Source of the DNA: Oscillospiraceae bacterium
GTDB taxonomy: Bacteria; Bacillota; Clostridia; Oscillospirales; Oscillospiraceae
Direction of reading: 5' to 3'
Assembly (NCBI GenBank): GCA_021202845.1
Contig: JAJQCF010000034.1
Coordinates: forward strand, 1-64,000
DNA length: 64,000 nt
The position numbers were made by a program, and so were the translations under genes. The notes beneath the pieces are model-generated. The model did no database searches, was not told the origin of the DNA, and saw only the letters and a list, made by a program, of their open reading frames with translations. Below, one piece after another: positions 36,732 to 44,624 of the stretch (position 1 is its first letter; each line of letters starts with the position of its first letter).

Positions 36732-36878
36732 TGGGTATTTCCTCCTCTAAGGTTATTGGTTACCTCGCATGGCTCTGCCCCATTGGGTAAGGCGGCCGGA
36801 GGCTGGTAACTTAACCCGCCCGACTGTTGTGATTTTTCGGGCTTGGGTCGTTGAAAAGATTTTTGAAAATGTATTCGC
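36732..36878 (-). promoter_or_regulatory. Structured rpsJ-rplC intercistronic RNA
   Basis: A 147-base gap. The mRNA can form a nested stem: GGTTA..TAACC (36812-36816 with 36751-36755) outside and GTTACC..GGTAAC (36805-36810 with 36759-36764) inside. It encloses a 40-base domain with CCC-AAT-GGG. A second 6-bp hairpin GCCCGA/TCGGGC lies at 36818-36842. The nested stem ends four bases before the rplC ribosome site, an ideal place for translational control of rplC-rplD. I infer an r-protein leader; no family is assigned. Confidence 0.5.
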
Positions 36879-37190
36879 TTACAGCTTTATCTCAATTTCC
36901 ACGCCCGCGGGAAGCTCCAGACTCATAAGAGCCTCGACGGTCTTCTGGGTGGGGTTAATGATGTCGATAAGGCGCTTGTGGGTGCGGCGCTCGAACTGCT
37001 CGCGGCTGTCCTTATATTTATGGACGGCGCGCAGTATGGTGACGACCTCCTTCTGCGTGGGCAGGGGGATGGGGCCGGACACCTTGGCGTCGGTGCGCTT
37101 GGCTGTTTCGACAATCTTCTCCGCGGCGGAGTCGATGAGCTGGTGGTCATAGGCCTTGAGGCGTATGCGAATCATTTTGCTGGCTGCCAT
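36879..37190 (-). CDS. rpsJ: 30S ribosomal protein S10
   Basis: A 103-residue head protein, also the NusE transcription factor. [68 protein letters not shown] are diagnostic. First gene of the cluster, about 300 bases after its promoter. Confidence 0.98.
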   Translation of the reverse strand: MAASKMIRIRLKAYDHQLIDSAAEKIVETAKRTDAKVSGPIPLPTQKEVVTILRAVHKYKDSREQFERRTHKRLIDIINPTQKTVEALMSLELPAGVEIEIKL

Positions 37191-37501
37191 TGTTTTTCCT
37201 CCGATTTCGATATTTTTAATGCTCTGCGAAGTCGGCTGAGTTTTTTGAACACTGCGCCGTGCGTATCAGGCTCCCGACGAAAAAACAAACCGGCGTATTT
37301 CTGACCGGTTTGGCTCCCCGTCCGGACGATATACGCGCCCTGCGGCGCCGTTCGGAAAGCTCTTACCGCCCGATTGTATGCGTCTCACTTGAGCCGCAAC
37401 GGACATACTCCACGGAAGTTACCGGGCAGGCAAGGCCCGCAATCTCCCGTTTCATCGCATTTTTGCGCGCAATAATCCTTTTTCACGTCACGCGCCTTGT
37501 T
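37191..37501 (-). promoter_or_regulatory. Long leader of the S10 operon
   Basis: About 300 bases of untranslated leader between the promoter and rpsJ. It contains a terminator-like hairpin with a U-run (37279-37312, listed separately) and several other stems. No start codon with a good ribosome site opens a convincing leader peptide. Confidence 0.6.
37279..37312 (-). terminator. Attenuator-like terminator in the S10 leader
   Basis: Perfect 8-bp arms CAAACCGG (37286-37293) and CCGGTTTG (37305-37312). On the minus-strand RNA they are followed at once by GUUUUUUC. It lies about 185 bases after the transcription start and 90 bases before rpsJ, so full-length transcription of the ribosomal cluster must pass it. 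Confidence 0.65.
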
Positions 37502-37530
37502 AGAATACCATTCCTGAGCGTTATTGTCAA
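37502..37530 (-). promoter_or_regulatory. Promoter of the S10-spc-alpha cluster
   Basis: On the minus strand, -35 TTGACA (37530-37525) and -10 TATTCT (37507-37502), spacing 17. AT-rich sequence upstream may act as an UP element. Confidence 0.7.
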
Positions 37531-37599
37531 GAAAAATTTTCTGCGTTTTGCAAAAAGTTTTTTAGTGAATTTGATGCAAAATGCCGTCAGTGTAAAAAA

Positions 37600-37627
37600 C
37601 GCGCCGCAAAATCAGCTTTGCGGCGCG
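37600..37627 (-). terminator. Terminator of the liv operon
   Basis: 11-bp arms CGCGCCGCAAA (37600-37610) and 37617-37627. On the minus strand GTTTTTTAC follows. Located 26 bases after livF. Confidence 0.85.
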
Positions 37628-37652
37628 CAGATTTAATGAAAATTGCCGGTTT

Positions 37653-38351
37653 TCAGGTGCCAAGGTAGGCGGCCTTGACGTTTTCGTCGTTGAGCAGCTC
37701 CTCGCCGGTACCGGTCATGGTTATGCGTCCGGTTTCCAGCACGTAGCCGGTGTGGGCGGTCTTGAGCGCCATGTTGGCGTTCTGCTCAACCAGCAGAATA
37801 GTGACGCCCTGCTTGTTTATCTCCTTGACGATGTCGAATATGCCCTTGACTATCAGCGGGGCAAGGCCCAGCGAGGGTTCGTCCATCATCATCAGCTTGG
37901 GGCGGCTCATGAGCGCGCGCGCCACGGCCAGCATCTGCTGCTCGCCGCCCGATAGCGTACCCGCGAGCTGCCAAGAACGCTCCTGCAGGCGGGGGAAGAG
38001 GTCGTAGACCCACTTTATGTCCTCGCTCAAATCATCGTTGCGCAGGTAAGCGCCGATGCGGATATTCTCCAGCACCGTCATGTCGGGGAAAACGCGGCGG
38101 CCTTCCGGCACGAGCGTTATGCCGCGCGAGACAATGTAGTTTGTGTCCTTGCCGGTGATGTCCTCGCCGGCAAACTCAACGCTGCCCGCGGCGGGCTTGA
38201 CAAGGCCGACAATGGTTTTCAGCGTCGTGCTCTTGCCCGCGCCGTTGGCGCCGATAAGCGTGACTATTTCGTGCTCGGGCACCTCGAACGTAATGCCCTT
38301 GACGGCCTCAATGCCGCCGTAGTTGACCTTCATGTCCTTGATTTTAAGCAT
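37653..38351 (-). CDS. livF: Branched-chain amino acid ABC transporter ATPase LivF
   Basis: A 232-residue ATPase: Walker A GANGAGKSTT, Q-loop, signature LSGGEQQMLAVARAL, Walker B LMMMDEPSLGLAP, and VTILLVEQNANMALKTAHTGYVLETGRI typical of LivF. With LivG it powers the LivHM permease. Start at the ATG at 38351, which overlaps the livG 3' end by eight bases. Confidence 0.95.
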   Translation of the reverse strand: MLKIKDMKVNYGGIEAVKGITFEVPEHEIVTLIGANGAGKSTTLKTIVGLVKPAAGSVEFAGEDITGKDTNYIVSRGITLVPEGRRVFPDMTVLENIRIGAYLRNDDLSEDIKWVYDLFPRLQERSWQLAGTLSGGEQQMLAVARALMSRPKLMMMDEPSLGLAPLIVKGIFDIVKEINKQGVTILLVEQNANMALKTAHTGYVLETGRITMTGTGEELLNDENVKAAYLGT

Positions 38352-39192
38352 CCTCTGCCACCCCCAGATAAGCGTCGATAACACGCTGGTCGTTGCGCAC
38401 CACGGCAGGCTCGCCCTGCATAATGACAGAGCCGAAGTCTATGACGTAGATTCTGTCGGAAATGCGCATAACGAGGTCCATGTGGTGCTCGATGAGAAAG
38501 ACCGTGAGGTCGTGCGTATCCTTTATTTCGCGTATGAACTCGGCCAGCTCTATTGTCTCCTGCGGGTTCATGCCGGCGGCGGGTTCGTCCAGAAGCAGCA
38601 GCTTCGGCTCGGTGGCCAGCGCGCGGGCAATCTCCAAGTGACGCTGTAAGCCGTAGGGCAGCGAGCCCGCGACCTCGTTGGCGAGGTGCGCCAGACCTTG
38701 CTCCTCCAGCAGAGCCATCGACTCCTCGCGCATACGCTTTTCCTCGGAGTGGTTCAGGTGCAGGCCGGAGGTGAAAACATTCTGCTTGGCGCGCATATGC
38801 TTGGCGATAAGCACGTTTTCAAACACGGTCAGCGCGGAGAACAGGCGGATATTCTGGAATGTTCTCGCAATGCCGAGGGCGGTTATGCGGTCAGGCGTGG
38901 GATTGAGAACCTTTTTTTCGGTGTAGAGGCTGCCGTTTTCGCCCTGATAGGCGGCCTTCATTTTTCCCGCGGGGTGGTTGCAGATTATGGGCTTGCCCAT
39001 GAACTCCACCATGCCGTTTGTCGGCTCGTAGACGCCGGTGATGCAGTTGAAGGCGGTGGTCTTGCCCGCGCCGTTCGGCCCGATAAGCGCCACAATCTCG
39101 CCCTTGTCAACGTGCAGCGAAAGGTTGTTCACGGCGACAACGCCGCCGAACTGCATGGTTACGTTTTCAACATTCAGAACTCTATCGCTCAT
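38344..39192 (-). CDS. livG: Branched-chain amino acid ABC transporter ATPase LivG
   Basis: A 282-residue ATPase: Walker A GPNGAGKTTAFNCITGVY, RTFQNIRLFSALTVFENVL, signature-region LPYGLQRHLEIARAL, Walker B LLLLDEPAAGMNP and the H-loop FLIEHHMDLVMRISDRIYVIDFG. The LPYGLQR form replaces LSGGQ, as usual in LivG. It overlaps livM by four bases. Confidence 0.95.
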   Translation of the reverse strand: MSDRVLNVENVTMQFGGVVAVNNLSLHVDKGEIVALIGPNGAGKTTAFNCITGVYEPTNGMVEFMGKPIICNHPAGKMKAAYQGENGSLYTEKKVLNPTPDRITALGIARTFQNIRLFSALTVFENVLIAKHMRAKQNVFTSGLHLNHSEEKRMREESMALLEEQGLAHLANEVAGSLPYGLQRHLEIARALATEPKLLLLDEPAAGMNPQETIELAEFIREIKDTHDLTVFLIEHHMDLVMRISDRIYVIDFGSVIMQGEPAVVRNDQRVIDAYLGVAEDA

Positions 39193-40553
39193 TTTGCCAC
39201 CTCCCCGGTTTTTGCGGCTTTTTTGGCCTTCATTTTGCGGCTCAGAGCTATAGCCACGTCGGTAAGCTCTTTGTCGCCCATAATGCCGCGGCGGAAGAAC
39301 AGCACTATAATCATAATAACAATGGAGAACACGACCATGCGGAAGCCGTTTTTAGCCAGCGGCAGTATGAGGTTTCCTGTCGCCACGAACATAATCCACC
39401 AGACCATCAAGGCGGCGGCCACCGCGGCCAGCAAGGCCATTGCCCACTTTCTCTTCTTCGTCTTCATCTCGTGACGGATGAGCAGCACCGCGCCGCCGAC
39501 AACGACAATGGCAAACACAGCAAGGAATATAACTCTGGAGGGCGCGCCGACGGAGGTGAACACGACCTGACTGTCCAAAAAGCGCAGCCACCACTCCGAG
39601 CAGGCGACATAGAGGAACGTACCTATGCAGGAGCCGGATATGGAGCCGATGCCGCCGATAACCATGATAAGAAGTATCTCGTAGGTCATGGAGGAGGTGA
39701 AAGTCTTGGCCTGCGCCTGCGTGGCGAACATGGCGAAGAGCGCGCCGCCCACTCCGGCGAAGAACGAGGAAATCATGAAGCTCAGGCGCTTGTGGTGAGC
39801 AAGGTTGATGCCCATTGCCTCGGCTGCAATCTCGTTCTCACGAATGGCCTTGAACGCGCGGCCGTAGGAGGAGTTGATGAGCATACAAATGACGACGATG
39901 CACGCGCCCGCGATGAGGAACGGGAAGAACGTGGACAGGCGCAGTATTACCTCGCCGTCGGCGTTGGTGATGTTGAAGTCGGAGAACGTGGGGAAGCTCT
40001 TGAGCGCGTTGGCGCCGTTGGTGACTTTGCCCAGCGCGTTCCACTGGAAGATAGCGCGGATAATTTCACCGAAGCCCAGTGTGGCGATTGCCAGATAGTC
40101 GCTCTTGAGGCGCAGCACGGGCAGACCTATCAAGAACGCGACGAACGCGGCCACGATGCCCGCGGCGATGAGCGCCAAAATTACGCCGAAGAATGTTGCG
40201 GCATAGCCCTCGCCGAATATGGAAGCGAACATATCGGGGAAGGAGAAGTTGAGCGCCGCGCCGTTATAAAGATAGTATATATTCTCGCGGTCGGCGACGG
40301 GTATGGTGAATATGGCGTAGGTGTAAGCGCCCAGCAGCATGAAGCCGGACTGGCCGAGCGAGAACAGTCCCGTAAAGCCGTTGAGGACGTTCATGCTGAC
40401 AACGACGAGCGCGTAGACAGCGCCTTTTTTCAAAACGGTAAACAGCATGTTCGTGGGCTTGAGCGTATTTTCCAAAATGATGACGAGCACAAGCAGCAGC
40501 GCCAAGCACACGAAGGATGTCACCAGTGTTTTCTTGCCTTTTGTTCCAACCAT
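39189..40553 (-). CDS. livM: Branched-chain amino acid ABC permease LivM
   Basis: A 454-residue inner-membrane permease with about ten helices. The family core VLNGFTGLFSLGQSGFMLLGAYTYA and the EAA-like loop (AFKAIRENEIAAEAMGINLAHHKRLSFMISSFFAGVGGALFA) are present. The C-terminal part (about 365-454) has two further hydrophobic segments and a basic tail, longer than in many LivM. Confidence 0.94.
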   Translation of the reverse strand: MVGTKGKKTLVTSFVCLALLLVLVIILENTLKPTNMLFTVLKKGAVYALVVVSMNVLNGFTGLFSLGQSGFMLLGAYTYAIFTIPVADRENIYYLYNGAALNFSFPDMFASIFGEGYAATFFGVILALIAAGIVAAFVAFLIGLPVLRLKSDYLAIATLGFGEIIRAIFQWNALGKVTNGANALKSFPTFSDFNITNADGEVILRLSTFFPFLIAGACIVVICMLINSSYGRAFKAIRENEIAAEAMGINLAHHKRLSFMISSFFAGVGGALFAMFATQAQAKTFTSSMTYEILLIMVIGGIGSISGSCIGTFLYVACSEWWLRFLDSQVVFTSVGAPSRVIFLAVFAIVVVGGAVLLIRHEMKTKKRKWAMALLAAVAAALMVWWIMFVATGNLILPLAKNGFRMVVFSIVIMIIVLFFRRGIMGDKELTDVAIALSRKMKAKKAAKTGEVAK

Positions 40554-40566
40554 TATATTCGCCCCC

Positions 40567-41442
40567 TCAGACCTTGTCGGTGGTCTTTTCGCCGAACAGA
40601 CCGGTGGGCTTGACCACGAGTATTACTATAAGGAGAGCAAACGTGAAGGCGTCGGAGAAAACGCTGAAGTCCGAGCCTTTGACAAGGCTCTCCACAATGC
40701 CGATGATAAACGCGCCTATGACCGCGCCGGGCACGGAGCCGATGCCGCCGAACACCGCCGCAACAAAGGCCTTAAGTCCGGGCATTGCGCCGGAGAGCGG
40801 GACTATGGAGGAGTAGTTCGTGAAGTAGAGCATGGAGCCGATGGCGGCGAGGAACGAGCCGATGACGAACGTCATGGAGATGACGGAGTTTATCTTGATG
40901 CCCATGAGCTGGCTCGTCTCAAAGTCCTTGGAGACGGCGCGCATGGCCATACCTATCTTGGTATGATTTATAAGCTGAGTGAGGGCAACAACAAGGATGA
41001 TAACGAGTATAGGCGTCACGATGGTGACATACTTGGTGCTGGTGCCGAAGATAGTGACGGTGTTGCTGAGGAAGGGCAGGCTGGGGTACATCTGGGGCAG
41101 ACCGCCGGTTATGTAGGTCGCGGCATTCTGCAGCAGGTAGCTGACGCCGATAGCGCTAATCATGGAAGACATACGCGGGTACTGGCGCAGCGGCGCGTAG
41201 GCCACGCGCTCGATGAGGAAGCCCAGCACGGCGGTGAGAATCAGCACGAGAACCATAGTAACGGGCAGCGGCAGGACGGTGCTCATGTAAATCATAATAA
41301 GACCGGCCACCATGAACACGTCGCCGTGGGCAAAGTTGATGAGGCGCAAAATGCCGTAGACCATAGTGTAACCAATGGCGATTAGGGCATACTGGCCTCC
41401 CAGTGAAATTCCTGAAATGAACAGTGATACAATGTACTGCAC
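40567..41442 (-). CDS. livH: Branched-chain amino acid ABC permease LivH
   Basis: A 291-residue permease with about eight helices: SLGGQYALIAIGYTMVYGILRLINFAHGDVFMVAG and the coupling loop GMAMRAVSKDFETSQLMGIKINSVISMTF. Start chosen at a GTG at 41442, seven bases after AAAGGGG; the open frame runs 30 codons upstream into the hairpin region. Confidence 0.94.
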   Translation of the reverse strand: MQYIVSLFISGISLGGQYALIAIGYTMVYGILRLINFAHGDVFMVAGLIMIYMSTVLPLPVTMVLVLILTAVLGFLIERVAYAPLRQYPRMSSMISAIGVSYLLQNAATYITGGLPQMYPSLPFLSNTVTIFGTSTKYVTIVTPILVIILVVALTQLINHTKIGMAMRAVSKDFETSQLMGIKINSVISMTFVIGSFLAAIGSMLYFTNYSSIVPLSGAMPGLKAFVAAVFGGIGSVPGAVIGAFIIGIVESLVKGSDFSVFSDAFTFALLIVILVVKPTGLFGEKTTDKV

Positions 41443-41536
41443 AGGGAAACCCCTTTCTATTTTGAAAAATGAGTTCGTTTCGGAGCTGGCTGTCTCAAAA
41501 AAGCCTGACGGCCGACTCCGAAGCGGCCCCATTTTC

Positions 41537-41600
41537 GGCGTCTTGGCTCAATGTCTTTAAGACGCCGGTGCCTGACGGGGCGTTTTCAGCCCCGTCAGGC
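41537..41600 (-). promoter_or_regulatory. Two strong hairpins between livJ and livH
   Basis: A perfect 8-bp stem (GGCGTCTT 41537-41544 with 41559-41566) and a perfect 12-bp stem (GCCTGACGGGGC 41570-41581 with 41589-41600). On the transcribed minus strand neither is followed by a T-run, so they are more likely to stabilise the upstream binding-protein mRNA or limit read-through than to terminate fully. On the plus strand the 12-bp stem does have a T-run. Confidence 0.6.
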
Positions 41601-41639
41601 GGTTTTTTCTTATTTTATGTTCGGCAAGCCAAATCCGTC

Positions 41640-42917
41640 TCAGCCGACGGTCTGGATAGCGCCCAGAACCCAAGAGCCGGATTCCGCGTCAGCCATCTTA
41701 ACGAATGCGGAGTCACGCTGCGCGTCGCCGTTTTCGTCAAAGATAATCTCGCCGGTAACACCGGTGTAGCTGAAGTCAGGGTCGGCCAGAGCCGCCTTGA
41801 TGTCGGCGGGGTCAACGCTGTCCGCGTACTGGATAGCAGCAATGGCGGTGTTGTAAGCGTCGAAACCCATGACGGAGGTAGCGGAGATTATGTCGTTGCC
41901 GCCGTTATTGGTGATGCGGGTGGAGTCCTCGTTCAGCCAAGCTCTGAAGCCCTCGTCGAACTCCTCGTCAGCGCCTTCCTGATAGAAGGTGGTGATACGA
42001 AGGTCAACGTTGCCCTCAACCGCGGAGGCCAGAACGGAGTTGTTGTCCAGCGTGTCGCCGCCGAGGACTATCATATCCGCGCCCATGGAGCCGGCCATGT
42101 TGAGTATCTGCGTGGAGTAGGTGACGGAGACCGGGCAGAAGATGAGGTCGCAGTCGTTGGTTATAGCCTTGTTGATATAGGTGGAGAAGTCGGAGGTGTT
42201 CGTCGGGAAGGTGTCGCTGATGACAGTGCCGCCGAGCTCTTCAAAGGCCTGCACGAAGTAGCTGATAAGGCCGGTGTCGTACTCGTTGCCCAGCTCGCCG
42301 AGGCAGTAGACGCTGGTCGCGCCCAGCTCGCTGGCGGCGTAGTTGGCGAGGACGGTGCCTTGGAACGGGTCAAGGAAGCAGATGCGGTAGTAGTAGTCGT
42401 TGCCCAGCGTGACCTGCGGGTTGGTGGAGGTCGCGGCTATGGCGGCAACGCCCGCGTCGCCTATGGTCGGGCCGCCCGCAATGCAGACGCTGGAGCCGTA
42501 GGAGCCGAGGACAACCGCAACGTCCTGACTGACTATTTCAGCAGCGGCGGAGGGAGCCTTGTCAACAGTGGAGCCGTTGTCGGCGTAAACCATTTCTATG
42601 GTGTACTCAACGCCGCCGACGGTTACGGTCGGGGTGAGATAGTTGGCGTAGTCGTAGCCGAGAATCTCCTGCTTGCCGCCTGCGCCGTTGTCGCCGGTCA
42701 TGGCCTCGTAGATGCCGATGCGGATAACATTGTCGCCTGTCGCGGCGGCGCTGTCATCGGAGCCGTTGTCGGCAGAGGTGTCCGCAGCGGCAGAGGACGT
42801 GTCCGAAGTGGATGCGCTCGAGTCGGTTGTGGTGGTCGTGGAGCTGGAAGAGCTGCCGCAGGCGCACAGTGTGAGCGCCATGCAAACCACGAGCATGATT
42901 GCAATAAACTTTTTCAT
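41640..42917 (-). CDS. livJ: Branched-chain amino acid ABC substrate-binding lipoprotein, copy 1
   Basis: A 425-residue lipoprotein: signal peptide with lipid-attachment Cys20 (TLCAC), a Ser/Thr/Asp-rich linker to about residue 55, then a Leu/Ile/Val-binding periplasmic-binding-protein fold (VIRIGIYEAMTGDNGAGG, VVLGSYGSSVCIAGGPTIGDAG). First gene of the liv operon, with its own promoter at 42987-43015. Closely similar along its length to the next protein, so the pair arose by tandem duplication. The start ATG at 42917 is behind GGAGG. Confidence 0.93.
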   Translation of the reverse strand: MKKFIAIMLVVCMALTLCACGSSSSSTTTTTDSSASTSDTSSAAADTSADNGSDDSAAATGDNVIRIGIYEAMTGDNGAGGKQEILGYDYANYLTPTVTVGGVEYTIEMVYADNGSTVDKAPSAAAEIVSQDVAVVLGSYGSSVCIAGGPTIGDAGVAAIAATSTNPQVTLGNDYYYRICFLDPFQGTVLANYAASELGATSVYCLGELGNEYDTGLISYFVQAFEELGGTVISDTFPTNTSDFSTYINKAITNDCDLIFCPVSVTYSTQILNMAGSMGADMIVLGGDTLDNNSVLASAVEGNVDLRITTFYQEGADEEFDEGFRAWLNEDSTRITNNGGNDIISATSVMGFDAYNTAIAAIQYADSVDPADIKAALADPDFSYTGVTGEIIFDENGDAQRDSAFVKMADAESGSWVLGAIQTVG

Positions 42918-42986
42918 CGTTGTTGCCTCCTGTTTGTTGTTTAGCAAATGTCCATGTTGCGTGGACACTTGTTTTTCATGGTAGGC

Positions 42987-43015
42987 ATTATACCTTAAAA
43001 TAAGTTTAAATGCAA
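42987..43015 (-). promoter_or_regulatory. Promoter of livJ copy 1
   Basis: On the minus strand, -35 TTGCAT (43015-43010) and -10 TATAAT (42992-42987), spacing 17. Confidence 0.65.
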
Positions 43016-43125
43016 TATCTAAAGCTCACAAATCGGCTCGGATTCGGTCTGCATATTTGACAAATCGGTTAAAACCTCGCGCCCCGAGCGTGTCCGTGGG
43101 CAGCAAACGGGTGTCCTTAGAGCAA

Positions 43126-43161
43126 AGGCGGAGGGGCAAACGCGCTGGTGCCTCTCCGCCT
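43126..43161 (-). terminator. Possible terminator of livJ copy 2
   Basis: 11-bp arms with one wobble (AGGCGGAGGGG 43126-43136 with 43151-43161), 23 bases after the copy 2 stop. The T-run is weak, so read-through into copy 1 is likely. Confidence 0.45.
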
Positions 43162-43184
43162 CAAGTACGGACTATATGGACAGA

Positions 43185-44450
43185 TTACTCAACAGTCTGC
43201 ACGGCTGCAAGCGTCCAAGACTGGTTGGCGATGTCAACCATCTTTATGTACGCGGTGTCGCGCACGGCGTCGCCGGTCTCGTCGAAGACTATCTCGCCGG
43301 TCACGCCGGTGTAGCTGAAGCCGTCGGCGCCCAGAGCGGCCTTGATGTCGCCCGGCTCAACGCTGTCGGCGGCAATAATGGCGGCAATGGCGGTGTTGTA
43401 GCCGTCGAAGCCCATGACGGAGACAGCGGCTATGGTGTCGTTGCCGCCGTTGTTGGTCAGGCGGGAGGAGTCCTCGTTCATCCAAGCCTTGAAGCCGGAG
43501 TCGAACTCCTCGTCAGCGCCCTCCTGATAGAAGGTGGAGACGTATATCTCAAGGTCGGTGCCCTCGGCAGCGGCGATAACCATGTTGCTGTCAAGGGTGT
43601 CGCCGCCCAGTATGGGCATATCAAGACCCATAGAGCCGGCCATGGTGATTATCTGCGTGGCGTAGGCTATGGACACGGGGCAGAATATAGCCTCGCAGCC
43701 GTTGGAGACAGCCTTATTTATATAAGTAGAGAAGTCGGAGGTGTTGGTGGGGAAGGTGTCGCTGACAACCTCGCCGCCCAGAGCCTCGAAAGCTATGGTA
43801 AAGTAGTTGATAAGGCCGGTGTCGTACTCGTTGCCAAGTTCGCCGAGGCAGTAGACCTTGCTGAAGCCCAGCTCGTTGGTGACGAAGTTAGCCTGCGCAG
43901 TGCCTTGGAACGGGTCAAGGAAGCACACGCGGAAGTAGTAGTCGTTGCCGGAGGTGACCTGCGGGTTGGTGCAGCTCAGTCCGATAGCGGCAAGACCTGC
44001 GTCCTCGAACGTGGGGCCGCCTGCTATGGAAACGCCGGAACCGTAGGAGCCGAGGACGACGCACACGTCGTTGCTCACGAGCTCTGCGGCGGCGGTGGGA
44101 GCCTTGTCGGCGGTGGAGGCGTTGTCGGCGTAGACCAGCTCAATGGTGTACTCCACGCCGCCCACGGTGACGGTCGGGGTCAGGTAGTTGGCGTACTGCG
44201 CGCCCAGCATCTCCTGCTTGCCGCCCGCGCCGGAGTCGCCGGTCATGGGCTCAAACACGCCGATGCGGATTACGTTGTCGCCGCTCGCGGCAGTGTCGGC
44301 AGAGGCGCTGTCGTCAGTGGAGGCAGAGGCGTCGGAAGAGGACGTGTCTGCGGAAGTGTCGGCTGTGGTGGTGGAAGAGCTGCTGCTGCCGCAGGCGCAG
44401 AGGCTCAGCACCATGCACAGCGCAAGGACAAGTGCAAGGAACTTTTTCAT
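43185..44450 (-). CDS. livJ: Branched-chain amino acid ABC substrate-binding lipoprotein, copy 2
   Basis: A 421-residue lipoprotein with signal peptide, lipid Cys20 (SLCAC), a Ser/Asp-rich linker and the same binding fold as copy 1 (GVFEPMTGDSGAGGKQEMLG, VVLGSYGSGVSIAGGPTFEDAG). The ligand-facing regions differ in a few residues (for example AATSTNPQVTLGND in copy 1 against GLSCTNPQVTSGND here), so the two may bind different amino acids or peptides. The 174-base gap above it (44451-44624) holds no gene that I can support. Confidence 0.93.
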   Translation of the reverse strand: MKKFLALVLALCMVLSLCACGSSSSSTTTADTSADTSSSDASASTDDSASADTAASGDNVIRIGVFEPMTGDSGAGGKQEMLGAQYANYLTPTVTVGGVEYTIELVYADNASTADKAPTAAAELVSNDVCVVLGSYGSGVSIAGGPTFEDAGLAAIGLSCTNPQVTSGNDYYFRVCFLDPFQGTAQANFVTNELGFSKVYCLGELGNEYDTGLINYFTIAFEALGGEVVSDTFPTNTSDFSTYINKAVSNGCEAIFCPVSIAYATQIITMAGSMGLDMPILGGDTLDSNMVIAAAEGTDLEIYVSTFYQEGADEEFDSGFKAWMNEDSSRLTNNGGNDTIAAVSVMGFDGYNTAIAAIIAADSVEPGDIKAALGADGFSYTGVTGEIVFDETGDAVRDTAYIKMVDIANQSWTLAAVQTVE

Positions 44451-44594
44451 GTTGGATTTTCCTCCTTAAAATTTTTGCTCCTGTATTCTCATACGCGCAG
44501 TCCGTCAACCCGGCAGACGCGCATACACTGTATATTGTAATATCATTCGCGCCAAAAAGCAACAAAAATTCAACAATTATTTTAAATATTTTAT

Positions 44595-44617
44595 ACCGCG
44601 GGCTTTAACGGCGCGGT
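44595..44617 (-). terminator. Weak terminator of tmcAL
   Basis: 6-bp arms ACCGCG (44595-44600) and CGCGGT (44612-44617); on the minus strand an AT-rich stretch follows. Confidence 0.4.
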
Positions 44618-44624
44618 TTTCGCT

